Origin: Couchioplanes azureus
GTDB lineage: Bacteria; Actinomycetota; Actinomycetes; Mycobacteriales; Micromonosporaceae
DNA: 51,185 bases
NCBI RefSeq assembly: GCF_014648355.1
Contig: NZ_BMQY01000007.1
Location: forward strand, 212,505 to 263,689
Reading direction: 5' to 3'
In this document: positions 34,979-44,137 of the stretch, in pieces
Position numbering within the stretch: the first letter of the stretch is position 1
How the letters are laid out: each line of letters starts with the position of its first letter
Notes under the pieces: generated by a model
What the model was told of the DNA's origin: nothing
The model's input: the letters and a program-made list of their open reading frames with translations, nothing else
The model's database searches: none
Program-made: the position numbers and the translations under genes

Positions 34979-37303
34979 TTGAGCAGGAACTCCCCCGCAA
35001 GGGCGGCGGTCCTCGGCGTCAGCCTGCTGACGACCGTCGCCGCCCAGCTGGCGTTCGCCTCCTCGGCGCCGGCCGACGTGCCCGACGCGCCCGCGTACAC
35101 CCTGGCGCCGGCGGTCGGCGACCCGGCGCTGACCCCGCAGGACTGCGCGGGCGACCCGGGCTGCGCGGCGGCGGGCGCACCGCGCGGCGGTGGCCTGGAC
35201 GACTGGGCGGCGCTCAACGGCGCGATCGGCGCGGCGGCCGCCCGCAGCTCGTCCGCCGCTCCGGCGACCGTGTTCCTGCCGGCCGGCGTCTACACCGTGA
35301 CGAAGCCGCTCAGCCTGCCGCCGAACGTCAACCTGCGCGGTAGCGGCATGACCGCCACCACGCTGGTCATCGCGCCGGGCAGCCACGCGAACTTCAACTA
35401 CTCCTTCCTCGTGCGTCCCGACAGCACCGCCGACCCGGTCGAGGGCAGCACCAACCTGGTCTCGGACCTCGCCGTCAACGGCAACTGCAAGGCCGGCGCC
35501 GGGCTGACCGACGAGGCCGTCCTGCCGGCGCAGGCGTGCGACCACGGTGCCGGCAACAACGCCGGCGGCGGGATCTCGGCGGGCGACCGGTGGACCGTCC
35601 GGCACGTGCGGTTCACCAACCTCGAGTACTTCAAGCTGTGGATCCGCGCCACGACCGGCGTGCGGGCCGTCGACAACCGCTTCGACAACCGGGGCGGCGC
35701 CGCCTCCGGCGACGAGGACAACATCGGCGGCGGCGGCAATGCCACCGACACGGTGGTCTCGGACAACCAGTTCGACGCCACCCAGCTCGGCAACGTCGTC
35801 GACGTGGTCAACGCGCGGGGCCTGGTGGTACGCCGCAACACGGTGTTCACCGACCCGGCGATGCTGACCCGCTTCAAGCGGCCGACCAACGGCTCGCTCT
35901 ACCTCGAGGCGGTCACCGACTCCGAGGTGAGCGACAACCTGTTCTTCGGCGGGAACCTCGTCCTGAAGTCGAACGCCGGCTACACGCCGACGGGCACCAA
36001 CAAGGACGTCACCAACCCGGCGCGCAACATCGTGCGGGGCAACCGGTTCGTGGGTACCTACGACGCCGGCATCACCGTGGCCTACAGCGACTACAAGGAC
36101 TCGGACGGCACGTACGGCCGCGTCGACGCGCCCGTGGACGCGGGGGACACCGTCAACCACACCATGTGGTCGGGCGGCGGCAACGTGATCACGGACAACG
36201 TGATCGAGAACTCGGCCGAGGGCGGCATCGTGGTGCTCGGCTGCCTCCAGGCCGCCAAGAGCGTGCCGGACACGATCGCCGGGAACCACCTGCTGAACCC
36301 GGGCGGGCGGGACTCCAGCTTCAGCACCGGCTGCGCCACGTTCGACGCGGTCGGCATCGGCGTGGCCATCGGGCGCGGCGACCGCATCTACGGCAACGTC
36401 GTCTCCGGCCCGGCGACCACCTGGTACGGCATCCAGATCGGCTCGCGCACCGCGCCCACCACGGCAACCGACACCGTGCTCACCGACCTCAGCGGCAGCT
36501 ACCCGGCCAACTCCTTCGGCCCGCTCGTGGTCGCCGGCTACCGGTACGGCAAGAGCACCCCGGAGTCGCCGGTGGCGCAGCCCGCCGTCGGCACCCCGGG
36601 CGGGACCACGCTGACCTGGAAGGAGGTCTACGCGCTGCCGAACGTCTTCGTCGGCGGCTACCGCGTCTACCGCGGCGGCGCGCTCGTGGCCGACCTGCCC
36701 GTGGGCGGCGAGATCCCCGGCAACCTGATGCCGGCCGACGCGGCCACGCTGGAGAACGGCCTGGGCGGCTGGACCGCCGCCAGCCGTACCTCGGTCAGCC
36801 GGGTGACCGGCGCGGCCGCCCCGGGCGTGGGGGCCGCCTCGCTGGCGCTCACCACCACCGGCGCCGGCCTGATCGGCGCGACCGGCCCGCTGGTCCCGGT
36901 CACCGCCGGTCAGACGTACACCGCGGTCGCCTCGTACCAGGCCCAGACGACGGGCCGCAAGGCGCGTACCGGCGTGCAGTGGCTGGACGCCTCCGGGGTG
37001 GCCATCGGCACGAAGGCGTACAGCAACAACCAGTACACCGTCGACGGCACGGACCGCTGGATCACCAGCTCGTACACCGCCCAGGCGCCGGCCGGTGCGG
37101 CCTACGCCCGGGTGCTGTCGGCCGTCGACAACGCCGTGGTGGGCGAGGTCCACCTGATGGACCGCATCGGGCTGGTGGCCGGCACCGCCACCGAGGCCTG
37201 GACCGACACCGAGGGCACCGGCCCGTACGACGTCGTCGCCTACCAGGTCGGCGGCGCGGCGGGCAGCGAGCTGTCGATTCCCACGAGGATCACAGCCCCG
37301 TAG
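34979..37303 (+). CDS. Secreted right-handed beta-helix (pectate-lyase-like) protein with split FN3 and inserted carbohydrate-binding-like domain
   Basis: 774 aa. The start is the TTG at 34979, fixed by GGAGAAGGA just upstream and by a signal peptide that begins there (LSRNSPARAAVLG, cleavage near ASSAPA); an ATG at 34966 is in another frame. Residues about 60-510 start with a Pect-lyase-3-like entry (VFLPAGVYTVTKPLSLPPNV), then beta-helix coils (DNRFDN, SDNQFD, SDNLFFGGNL, RGNRFVG, TDNVIENS). The C-terminal part starts as an FN3 domain (LTWKEV, GGYRVYRGGALVADLPV), is interrupted by about 150 residues resembling a CBM4_9-type jelly roll (ENGLGGWTA, PVTAGQTYTAVASYQ), and resumes as FN3 (AWTDTEGTGPYDVVAYQV). 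Likely a polysaccharide lyase, hydrolase or epimerase acting on the locus's own glycan; the active site is not identified. Confidence 0.85.
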   Translation: MSRNSPARAAVLGVSLLTTVAAQLAFASSAPADVPDAPAYTLAPAVGDPALTPQDCAGDPGCAAAGAPRGGGLDDWAALNGAIGAAAARSSSAAPATVFLPAGVYTVTKPLSLPPNVNLRGSGMTATTLVIAPGSHANFNYSFLVRPDSTADPVEGSTNLVSDLAVNGNCKAGAGLTDEAVLPAQACDHGAGNNAGGGISAGDRWTVRHVRFTNLEYFKLWIRATTGVRAVDNRFDNRGGAASGDEDNIGGGGNATDTVVSDNQFDATQLGNVVDVVNARGLVVRRNTVFTDPAMLTRFKRPTNGSLYLEAVTDSEVSDNLFFGGNLVLKSNAGYTPTGTNKDVTNPARNIVRGNRFVGTYDAGITVAYSDYKDSDGTYGRVDAPVDAGDTVNHTMWSGGGNVITDNVIENSAEGGIVVLGCLQAAKSVPDTIAGNHLLNPGGRDSSFSTGCATFDAVGIGVAIGRGDRIYGNVVSGPATTWYGIQIGSRTAPTTATDTVLTDLSGSYPANSFGPLVVAGYRYGKSTPESPVAQPAVGTPGGTTLTWKEVYALPNVFVGGYRVYRGGALVADLPVGGEIPGNLMPADAATLENGLGGWTAASRTSVSRVTGAAAPGVGAASLALTTTGAGLIGATGPLVPVTAGQTYTAVASYQAQTTGRKARTGVQWLDASGVAIGTKAYSNNQYTVDGTDRWITSSYTAQAPAGAAYARVLSAVDNAVVGEVHLMDRIGLVAGTATEAWTDTEGTGPYDVVAYQVGGAAGSELSIPTRITAP

Positions 37304-37309
37304 CGCCCC

Positions 37310-37341
37310 GGCGGCGCCGCCCGACTCAGGGCGGCGCCGCC
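37310..37341 (+). terminator. Hairpin after the beta-helix gene
   Basis: A perfect 13-bp stem (GGCGGCGCCGCCC / GGGCGGCGCCGCC, loop GACTCA) begins 7 nt after the stop codon. There is no U-run. It may end or attenuate the acyltransferase/beta-helix transcript before the GT-C gene. Confidence 0.6.
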
Positions 37342-37406
37342 CCGGCCGATCAACCTGGGGAAGCGCGCGACCGCCGGTCGCCGCGGCCGGGTCGGAAGGG
37401 GTCGGG

Positions 37407-40400
37407 GTGACGGGAGGGGCGGTGGGACGCGTGTTCAGCCGTGCCGGCTGGCTCGCCGCCCGGCCGTACCTGATCGTCTTCGCCATCTCGTCGCTGATCG
37501 TCAGCCGCTGGTTCCGCACCGGCACGTTCATCGCCGGCGGGGACATGGGCGCCTTCATCCGGCAGGGCTGGGCGCCCGAGGCGTTGTGGGCCTGGAACCA
37601 CCAGACCACGGGTGCCGGGTCCGCCGGGTACACCATGGCCCGCGGCTTCGAGTTCGTGGTGATCTGGGTCTGCAAGGCGGTCGGGCTCACCGAGTACTCC
37701 GCCCAATGGCTCTTCTACACGATCATCTACGGTCTGGTCGGGTTCGGCATCGCCTACCTGGCGGGCGCCTTCGTCCGCAGCGAGGCCGGCATCGTGGCGG
37801 CCGGCGCGTTCGGGGTGCTCAACGGCTTCTTCCTGACCCGGCTGCCGAACCCCCTCAACATCATCTCCGTCGGCTCGGTGGCGCTGATCACCGGCATCGC
37901 GATGCGGGTGGCGATGGGCCGGCGGGTGCCCGCCCCGATCGCCGGCTTCGCGCTCATGCCGACGTCGTTCCTGTCGTTCAACCCGCCCATGCTGGTCGTC
38001 GCCTACGCCTGGGCGGTCGGCGGCACGCCGCTGCTGGCCCTGCTCGTGCTCGGCCGCCAGCCCGCCGTACGCCTGCTGAAGTGGTTCGTGGCCGCCACGC
38101 CCTGGGCCATCGTGCTCAACGTGTACTGGCTGATCCCGCTCGCCATGAGCTACGTCGGCGGCGGTGGCGCGGCCGCGAACGCCACCTTCCAGGACCCCAC
38201 CAACTGGTCGTGGTCGCAGGTCAACAACACGCCCCCGAACATCCTCACCATGGTGGCCAACTGGGCGTGGTTCCGGCCGCAGTACCTGCCGTACGCCGCG
38301 GACCTGGACCGGCCCGCGTGGATCTGGATCCGTTACATGCTACCGGTGGTGGTGTTCGCCGCCCCGCTGCTCGCGCCGCGGCGGCTGCGCCGGCTGGCCT
38401 TCGGGCTGCTGCTGCTGATCCTCGTCTTCGTCTTCCTGGCCAAGGGCCTGCGCCCGCCGCTGAACCAGTTCAACATGTTCCTGTACCTGCACGCGCCCGG
38501 CTTCTGGCTGTTCCGCGAGCCGATGAGCAAGCTGGGGCAGCTGCTGGTCTCCTTCTTCGGCATCATGATGGCGATCGCCGTGGAAGGCATGCTCGCCCGG
38601 CTGCGCGCCTCCCGGCGGTTCCGGCCGGGGTGGCCCCGGCGGCTGGTCACCACGGCCGCGGCGACGCCGGTCCTGCTGGTGCTGGCGTATCCGTACCCCA
38701 TCTACACCGGCGAGGTGATGCCGGACGAGCGGCCCACCCAGCCCTCCGCCCACGTGCGGGTGCTGCAGGACTGGTGGGACGTCGCCGACAAGATCAATGC
38801 CGACACCCGTCCCGGCAAGGTCCTGGTGCTGCCGCTCGACGACTACTACCAGATGCCCACGACCTGGGGCTTCTTCGGCGCGGACAGTATCGCCAACCTG
38901 CTGGTCAAGCATCCGATCGTGTCCCCCAAGCCGGGCGGGTACTTCGGCGAGACCCCCGGGTTCAACGCCAGCGTGCACGGCATCGAGAACGCGCTGCTGG
39001 CCGGCGACCTGGCCCCGGTGCCGAAGCTGCTGGAGGCCATCGGGGCCAGCCGGGTGATCATCCGGCACGACCTGGTGCGCGGGCTGCCGAACCGGTACTT
39101 CGCCGACGACCGGGTGCTGTCGGCGGCCATGGCGAAGGTGCCGGGCGCGGAGCTGGTCTCCGACGGGACGCTGCAGTTGTGGCAGTTCAAGGGCGGCACC
39201 AGCCCGACCGTGCGCACCTTCGACCGGGTGCTGGACGCGCCCGCCCGGGCCGACGCGGGCGCCGCGGTGCTGGGCACGGTGGACGGCCGGACCGGCATCG
39301 CGGCCCGCGTCGACACCACGCCGGTGAGCTTCAACCCGCAGGTGGACGACACGGCGGTGGTGACGCCCGACGTGGTGCACTGGCCGGTGCCGGCGGTCGA
39401 CTCCGGCTCGCCCACCACGACCGTCGACGTCACCGCGGGCACCTACACGCTCGCCCAGCGCGCGCGGGCCGCCGCGGTGCTCGTGCCCCGCATCGACGCG
39501 GCCCGCAACCGGCTCCTGCTGGAGGACCCGGCCGTGGTCAAGATCGACGGCAGGGCGGTGTCGCGGCGTCCCACGCTGTCGATCCCGCTGCCGCGCGGGC
39601 GCAAGGTCGTCGCGCTGAAGGTGGGCAACCGTACGGTGTCGCTCGACGGCGGCGCCGCCTCCACCGTGCCGGTCGGCTCGGCCACCACGCTGACGCTGCT
39701 GGCCGCCGCGCCGAAGCCCGCGGACACGTCGCCGTACTCGCCGGTGTTCGACTGCAACAACTACGAGCCCCGCCCGTGGAGCGAGCTCCAGCTCTCCGCG
39801 ACCGTCACCGGCGACACCGTGCGGCTGGGCGCCGCCGACCACGCCGCGTGCACCAAGGTGGTGGCCCGCAACGCCGTCGCGGGCCAGCTCTACCGGGTCC
39901 GGCTGCAGTACCGGCACGTCACCGGCGCGCGGCCGCAGATCTGCCTGTGGCAGGCCGGCGTCTCCGGCTGCGAGCTCGCCGCCCGGCCGGTGCTGAACGA
40001 CGACTGGACCGCCTACGAGCGTGTCGTGACCATGGACACCCTCTCCGACGAGCTGCAGGTCATCCTGCGCGCGGACGTGGGCGAGCGGCTCAAGCCCAAG
40101 ACCGTCGCCGAGTACCGGGGGCTGCGGATCGACGCGCTGGAGGCGGTGGCGACGCACACCGTCTTCCCGCCCGCGATCCCCGAGGTGTCGGTCGAGCTCA
40201 CCGCCGGCAAGCACCAGCTGCGGGTCGACGGCGGCCCGTCGGGCTCGATCCTCTCGCCGTTCGAGCCGCTGGACGACTGCTTCCGCTACGACGACGAGAC
40301 CGTGGAGGAGGCCGGGCTGGAGGCCGACACGCAGGTCGGCGCGGACGGCGAGACCACGTACACGCTCAAGGCCGTGCGGCACCTGGCCTGCATCGGCGCG

Positions 40401-41129
40401 CTCGCCGACGACATGGGCGCGGCCTCGCTGTACGAGTACTCCATGCAGGCGCGCAGCGTGGCGCTGCGCAACCCGAAGTTCTGCCTGTACCTGCGCGGCC
40501 CGGACCTGTGCCGCACGATGCCCGGCGTGGCGATCTGGAACGGCTGGACCTCGTACGAGACGCTGGTCCCGCCGGACCCGAACGCCGTCGAGGCCCGCAT
40601 CTACCTGTACGGCCTGCGCGACCCGAAGGGCAAGGAACAGTCGCAGGTGGAGTACCGGGGCGTGCGGATGCGCCCGGTCAACCCGTCCGAGATCGTGATG
40701 GTGCGCCAGGAGAAGCCGGCCGTGACGTCGTCCGTGGACTACGAGAAGGACAACCCCACGCAGTTCACCGGCACGGTCACCACGACCGGGCCGACCGCGG
40801 TCGCGCTCGCCGAGAACGCCGCGCCCGGATGGGTGCTCACCGGCGCCCCGGGCGCCCGCAAGGTGACCCTGCAGGGCTGGATGAACGGCTGGCTGCTGCC
40901 CGACAGCGGCGCCGTGACGGTGCGCTACACGCCGGCGCGCATCGCCCGGATCGCGCTCTACCTGCTGCCCACCGGGGTCGCCGCCGCGCTGCTCTTCATG
41001 TACGCGGTCCGGCTCCCCGAGGGCCGGCCCGGGGTGTGGACGATGCGGCACCGCCGGCGGTGGCGCATCGAGCTGCTCTGGGCGCGCCGGCCGCGCCTGC
41101 GCCGGCTGCTGCGCGGGCGGCGCACATGA
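37407..41129 (+). CDS. Large GT-C membrane glycosyltransferase, AftD-like (alpha-1,3-arabinofuranosyltransferase family)
   Basis: 1240 aa from the GTG at 37407 behind GGAAGGGG; GTGs at 37422 and 37431 are possible. About 11 membrane helices fill residues 1-430, with a first-loop GGDMGAFIRQ, the place of the acidic catalytic residue in GT-C enzymes, and a loop with FWLFREPMSKLGQLL. A large extracytoplasmic part follows, with two tandem jelly-roll-like modules of about 165 aa. These are marked by DCNNYE...ACTKV...ICLWQAGVSGC and DCFRYD...ACIGA...FCLYLRGPDLC, each with four Cys. A last membrane helix (about 1183-1205) and a basic tail end the protein. The layout matches AftD, which adds arabinofuranose from decaprenyl-phosphoarabinose in mycobacteria. 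Donor and acceptor here are unproven. It overlaps the next gene by 4 nt. Confidence 0.8.
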   Translation: MTGGAVGRVFSRAGWLAARPYLIVFAISSLIVSRWFRTGTFIAGGDMGAFIRQGWAPEALWAWNHQTTGAGSAGYTMARGFEFVVIWVCKAVGLTEYSAQWLFYTIIYGLVGFGIAYLAGAFVRSEAGIVAAGAFGVLNGFFLTRLPNPLNIISVGSVALITGIAMRVAMGRRVPAPIAGFALMPTSFLSFNPPMLVVAYAWAVGGTPLLALLVLGRQPAVRLLKWFVAATPWAIVLNVYWLIPLAMSYVGGGGAAANATFQDPTNWSWSQVNNTPPNILTMVANWAWFRPQYLPYAADLDRPAWIWIRYMLPVVVFAAPLLAPRRLRRLAFGLLLLILVFVFLAKGLRPPLNQFNMFLYLHAPGFWLFREPMSKLGQLLVSFFGIMMAIAVEGMLARLRASRRFRPGWPRRLVTTAAATPVLLVLAYPYPIYTGEVMPDERPTQPSAHVRVLQDWWDVADKINADTRPGKVLVLPLDDYYQMPTTWGFFGADSIANLLVKHPIVSPKPGGYFGETPGFNASVHGIENALLAGDLAPVPKLLEAIGASRVIIRHDLVRGLPNRYFADDRVLSAAMAKVPGAELVSDGTLQLWQFKGGTSPTVRTFDRVLDAPARADAGAAVLGTVDGRTGIAARVDTTPVSFNPQVDDTAVVTPDVVHWPVPAVDSGSPTTTVDVTAGTYTLAQRARAAAVLVPRIDAARNRLLLEDPAVVKIDGRAVSRRPTLSIPLPRGRKVVALKVGNRTVSLDGGAASTVPVGSATTLTLLAAAPKPADTSPYSPVFDCNNYEPRPWSELQLSATVTGDTVRLGAADHAACTKVVARNAVAGQLYRVRLQYRHVTGARPQICLWQAGVSGCELAARPVLNDDWTAYERVVTMDTLSDELQVILRADVGERLKPKTVAEYRGLRIDALEAVATHTVFPPAIPEVSVELTAGKHQLRVDGGPSGSILSPFEPLDDCFRYDDETVEEAGLEADTQVGADGETTYTLKAVRHLACIGALADDMGAASLYEYSMQARSVALRNPKFCLYLRGPDLCRTMPGVAIWNGWTSYETLVPPDPNAVEARIYLYGLRDPKGKEQSQVEYRGVRMRPVNPSEIVMVRQEKPAVTSSVDYEKDNPTQFTGTVTTTGPTAVALAENAAPGWVLTGAPGARKVTLQGWMNGWLLPDSGAVTVRYTPARIARIALYLLPTGVAAALLFMYAVRLPEGRPGVWTMRHRRRWRIELLWARRPRLRRLLRGRRT

Positions 41130-42139
41130 GCGGCCGCCTCGCCCGTACGGCGGCCGCGGTCCTCGGCACCACCCGGCGCCGCCGCAGCCTGTCCGCCACG
41201 GTCGCCCTGCTCGTGGTGCTGGCGCTGGTCGTCGTCTGGCTGCTGGGCCGCTGCTCGACCGCGCCGGACACGGTCCGCCTGGCCGCCGTGGGCGACATGG
41301 CCTGCGACCCGGACGACCCGGACTTCGCCACCGGCGCCGGCGACCGCTGCAAGCACAAGGAGGCGTCCGACCTGGCGGTCGCGCTGAACCCCGCGCTGTT
41401 CCTCGGGCTCGGGGACTACCAGTACGAGCTGCCGGCCGCCGAGGCGTTCCGTACCGTGTACGGGCCGACGTACGGGCGGCTGCTCAGCCGTACCGTGCCG
41501 GTGATCGGCAACCAGGAGTACAAGGTGCAGGACGCGAACACCTTCACCGCCTACTTCGGCGACCGCTTCAAGGACGCGAAGGGCTACTGGTCGCAGGACG
41601 TGGGCCGCTGGCACCTCGTGGTGCTCAACTCCAACTGCTCCGCGGTGGCCGGCGGCTGCGGCAAGGGCTCGCCGCAGCAGGCGTGGCTGGAGAGCGACCT
41701 GGCCGCCAACGACCGCACCTGCGTCATCGCCGCCTGGCACCACCCGCGCTGGTCGACCGGCATCGCCGGCCCCGACCCCCGCACGGCCGAGCTGTTCAAG
41801 ACGCTCTACGACCACCAGGTGGAGCTGGTGCTTTCCGCCCACGAGGCCGACTACGAGCGGTTCGGGCCGATGAACCCCGACGGGAAGTCGGACCCGCTGG
41901 GCGTGCGCCAGTACGTCGTCGGCACCGGCGGGCAGGCCCACTACCGGCCGGCGTCGGCCGACGGGGCGAGCGACGAGAAGGGCGAGCCGAAGGTCCGCGC
42001 CGGCATCCCGGGCAGCGAGTTCGCCGACTTCGACCACCACGGGGTGCTGGAACTGGAGCTGAGGCCGGACTCGTGGCGCTGGGCGTTCCACCGGGTGGGT
42101 GCGCCGGTCACCGACCGGGGCGAGGCGTCCTGCCACTGA
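41126..42139 (+). CDS. Exported metallophosphoesterase-like protein with altered active-site motifs
   Basis: 337 aa from the ATG at 41126 that overlaps the GT-C stop. An N-terminal membrane helix (about 24-42) anchors an extracytoplasmic calcineurin-like domain. Visible blocks are AVGDMACDPDD, LGLGDYQYE, PVIGNQEY, AAWHHPRWS and LSAHEADYERF. Compared with the purple-acid-phosphatase-like pattern GD, GDxxY, GNHE, H, GHxHxYE, the His of GNHE is Gln and the second His of GHxH is Ala, while the other ligands remain. Activity may be changed or lost. A role in cleaving a phosphate from a lipid carrier or sugar is suggested by its coupling to the GT-C gene. Its 3' end overlaps the convergent GT4 gene by 32 nt. 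Confidence 0.83.
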   Translation: MSGRLARTAAAVLGTTRRRRSLSATVALLVVLALVVVWLLGRCSTAPDTVRLAAVGDMACDPDDPDFATGAGDRCKHKEASDLAVALNPALFLGLGDYQYELPAAEAFRTVYGPTYGRLLSRTVPVIGNQEYKVQDANTFTAYFGDRFKDAKGYWSQDVGRWHLVVLNSNCSAVAGGCGKGSPQQAWLESDLAANDRTCVIAAWHHPRWSTGIAGPDPRTAELFKTLYDHQVELVLSAHEADYERFGPMNPDGKSDPLGVRQYVVGTGGQAHYRPASADGASDEKGEPKVRAGIPGSEFADFDHHGVLELELRPDSWRWAFHRVGAPVTDRGEASCH

Positions 42140-43268
42140 CCACGGAGGCGTACGCCTCGGCGGTGGTCTCCGCGACCCGCTCCCAGCCCATCCGCTGCGT
42201 CGCCGACTCGAGTCCGGCCGTCGCGTACCGCCGCCAGGTCTGTTCGTCGCGCAGCAGGGTGACCAGCGCGTCCGCCAGGGCCGGGGCGTCGCCCGGTGGC
42301 ACCGACAGGCCGTTCACGCCGTGGTCGAGGACCGCGCGGACGCAGGCGACGTCCGTGCCGACGACGGGCAGGCCGACCGCCATCGCCTCGACCAGGGCCA
42401 TCGCCGGCGGCGAGGTGGTGTAGTCGAACTTGAACGGCCAGGTGCCGACCTGCGCGGCGGACAGCTCGGCCAGCAGGTCCGGCACCGGCTCGGTGACCAC
42501 CTCGATGGCGTCGCCGGCGGCGCCGGCCCGGGCCAGGATCCGCGGCAGTTCCGGCCGCGGGATCAGCAGCAGCCGCAACCGTGCGCCGGGTACCGCCGCG
42601 CGGACCCGGCCGAACGCGGCCAGCAGGGTGTCCAGGCCGCGGACCGTCTCGGCGCGGCCGGCGAAGACGATGGTGGGCCGCTCGGCGTCGAACCGGGCCC
42701 GGCGGGGATCGGCCGGCGCCCCCGAGGTGAACCGCACGACGCGCAGGCCGCGGCGGCGGCCGAGCCGGTCGGCGACGCGGGGGTCGGGCGTGAGCACCGT
42801 GGTCATCCCGGACCGGCGCAGCGCGGCGGCGGCGAGCGGGACCGGCAGGACCGTGCTCACCAGGACCCGGGCCCGCAGCACGTTGGAGGCGCGCATCTCG
42901 GCCACGCTGGCCCGCCGCCAGGCGCCCGGGCTGGGCAGGGTCGGCCAGGCGTACGCGGTGAGCAGCTTGCGGTACGGGCGCAGCACCGGCAACAACCCCA
43001 GGAACGGGCCGAGCGCGCCGGCGTGCAGGTGCACCAGGTCCGGCCGGATCTTGTCGAGCGCCTCCCGCAGCGTGTCGGAGCGGCCGAGCGGGAACGTCTC
43101 CAGCGCGCCGCCGAGCTCGTGCACCCCGGCGAACGCGTCCTGGCCGTCGATGGCGTGGGTGGTGACGAGGTGGTGCTCGCCGGCGACCCGGTGCGCCATC
43201 TCGGTGACCGTACGGCCCATCGCCTCCTTGGCGGAGAACTCGGAGATCACGTGCGCGACCCTGGTCAT
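42108..43268 (-). CDS. Family 4 glycosyltransferase
   Basis: 386 aa from the ATG at 43268, with GGAGG upstream and overlapping the previous stop as ATGA. GT-B fold: N-terminal HVISEFSAKEAMGRTV, an RPDLVHLHAG motif, and the C-terminal nucleotide-sugar half with PTIVFAGRAETVRGLDTLL and SPPAMALVEAMAVGLPVVGTD, a variant of the retaining EX7E region. It should add one sugar from an NDP or similar donor to a growing lipid-linked glycan at the cytosolic membrane face. It is paired with the GT2 gene upstream in a two-gene unit. Sugar specificity cannot be told. Confidence 0.88.
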   Translation of the reverse strand: MTRVAHVISEFSAKEAMGRTVTEMAHRVAGEHHLVTTHAIDGQDAFAGVHELGGALETFPLGRSDTLREALDKIRPDLVHLHAGALGPFLGLLPVLRPYRKLLTAYAWPTLPSPGAWRRASVAEMRASNVLRARVLVSTVLPVPLAAAALRRSGMTTVLTPDPRVADRLGRRRGLRVVRFTSGAPADPRRARFDAERPTIVFAGRAETVRGLDTLLAAFGRVRAAVPGARLRLLLIPRPELPRILARAGAAGDAIEVVTEPVPDLLAELSAAQVGTWPFKFDYTTSPPAMALVEAMAVGLPVVGTDVACVRAVLDHGVNGLSVPPGDAPALADALVTLLRDEQTWRRYATAGLESATQRMGWERVAETTAEAYASVVSGRTPRPGR

Positions 43269-44137
43269 GCGGCACCTCCACGAACGCCACGGCCGGGGGT
43301 GCGGGTCGCCATCCGTCGGCGCAGATGGCCCAGCGCGCCGAAGCCGAACTCGCCGATCTTCATGGTCCACAGGCCGCCGTAGAGCAGCGGGTGTGAGAAC
43401 GCGTAGGGGAAGTTGCGCAGATAGAGGCCGAAGCGGTGGAAGATGTTGGTCTGCCAGCGGAACGCCTCGGGGTGCTCGGTGGCGAAGAGGTCGGCGGTGC
43501 CGGAGTAGCCCATCTTCTTGCGCATGGTCCGGTACAGCCGCAGGTCGCCCTCGTTGTGGTAGAGGAAGCTGCGGGTCCGCCCGATCTTGTAGCCGGCCTT
43601 GCGGACCCGCAGGTCGAAGTCCTTGTCCTCGGAGAAGACCATCCGCTCGTCGTGGCCGCCGAGCTTGTCGTAGATGTCGCGCCGTACGCAGCGCAGCGAC
43701 TCGATCTGGTCCACGCCCTCGTAGATCTTCTTCTCCAGCCACTTGCACCGGGCCCAGAACGTGGTGCCGAACGACTCCTCGGGGATGACCAGGGCGTCGT
43801 AGTCGCCGGCGAGCAGGTCGGCGCACTCGCCGATGAGGGCCGGGGTGACCTTCATGTCGGAGTCGAGGTGCAGCAGGATCGACCCGCGCGCCTCGGCCGC
43901 GCCGCGCTTGCGGCCCTGCGCCATCGAGCGGTTCTCCCGCAGGTACGTCACGTCCAGGCCGTCGGCGCGGAACCGATCGACCAGCGCCTCGGTGCCGTCG
44001 GTGGAGCGCAGGTCGTCGTTGATGATCACCTCGAAGTCCCGGTAGCGCGAGGCCTGGCAGGCGCCCAGGAAGTCCCGCAGCAACGGCTCGCTGTTGTAGG
44101 CGGGAACGATCACCGACACCACGGGGTGGCTAGTCAT
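43265..44137 (-). CDS. Family 2 glycosyltransferase
   Basis: 290 aa from the ATG at 44137 (GAGGAA upstream). GT-A features: VSVIVPAYNSEPLLRDFL, INDDLRSTDGT, and the DxD motif HLDSDM. A later SEDKDFDLRVRKAG holds the catalytic-base ED pair. The C-terminal part is basic and amphipathic, without clear membrane helices, so it probably associates with the membrane and transfers one sugar to a lipid-linked acceptor. First gene of a two-gene unit with the overlapping GT4. It starts about 100 nt beyond the surface-protein gene on the same strand, with a terminator hairpin in between. Confidence 0.88.
   Translation of the reverse strand: MTSHPVVSVIVPAYNSEPLLRDFLGACQASRYRDFEVIINDDLRSTDGTEALVDRFRADGLDVTYLRENRSMAQGRKRGAAEARGSILLHLDSDMKVTPALIGECADLLAGDYDALVIPEESFGTTFWARCKWLEKKIYEGVDQIESLRCVRRDIYDKLGGHDERMVFSEDKDFDLRVRKAGYKIGRTRSFLYHNEGDLRLYRTMRKKMGYSGTADLFATEHPEAFRWQTNIFHRFGLYLRNFPYAFSHPLLYGGLWTMKIGEFGFGALGHLRRRMATRTPGRGVRGGAA

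Noticed and set aside
33530..37690. A 1386-codon minus-strand frame across the acyltransferase and beta-helix genes
   Set aside because: Low-complexity His/Arg/Gly composition and no RBS; the plus strand genes have signal peptide, membrane helices and family motifs.
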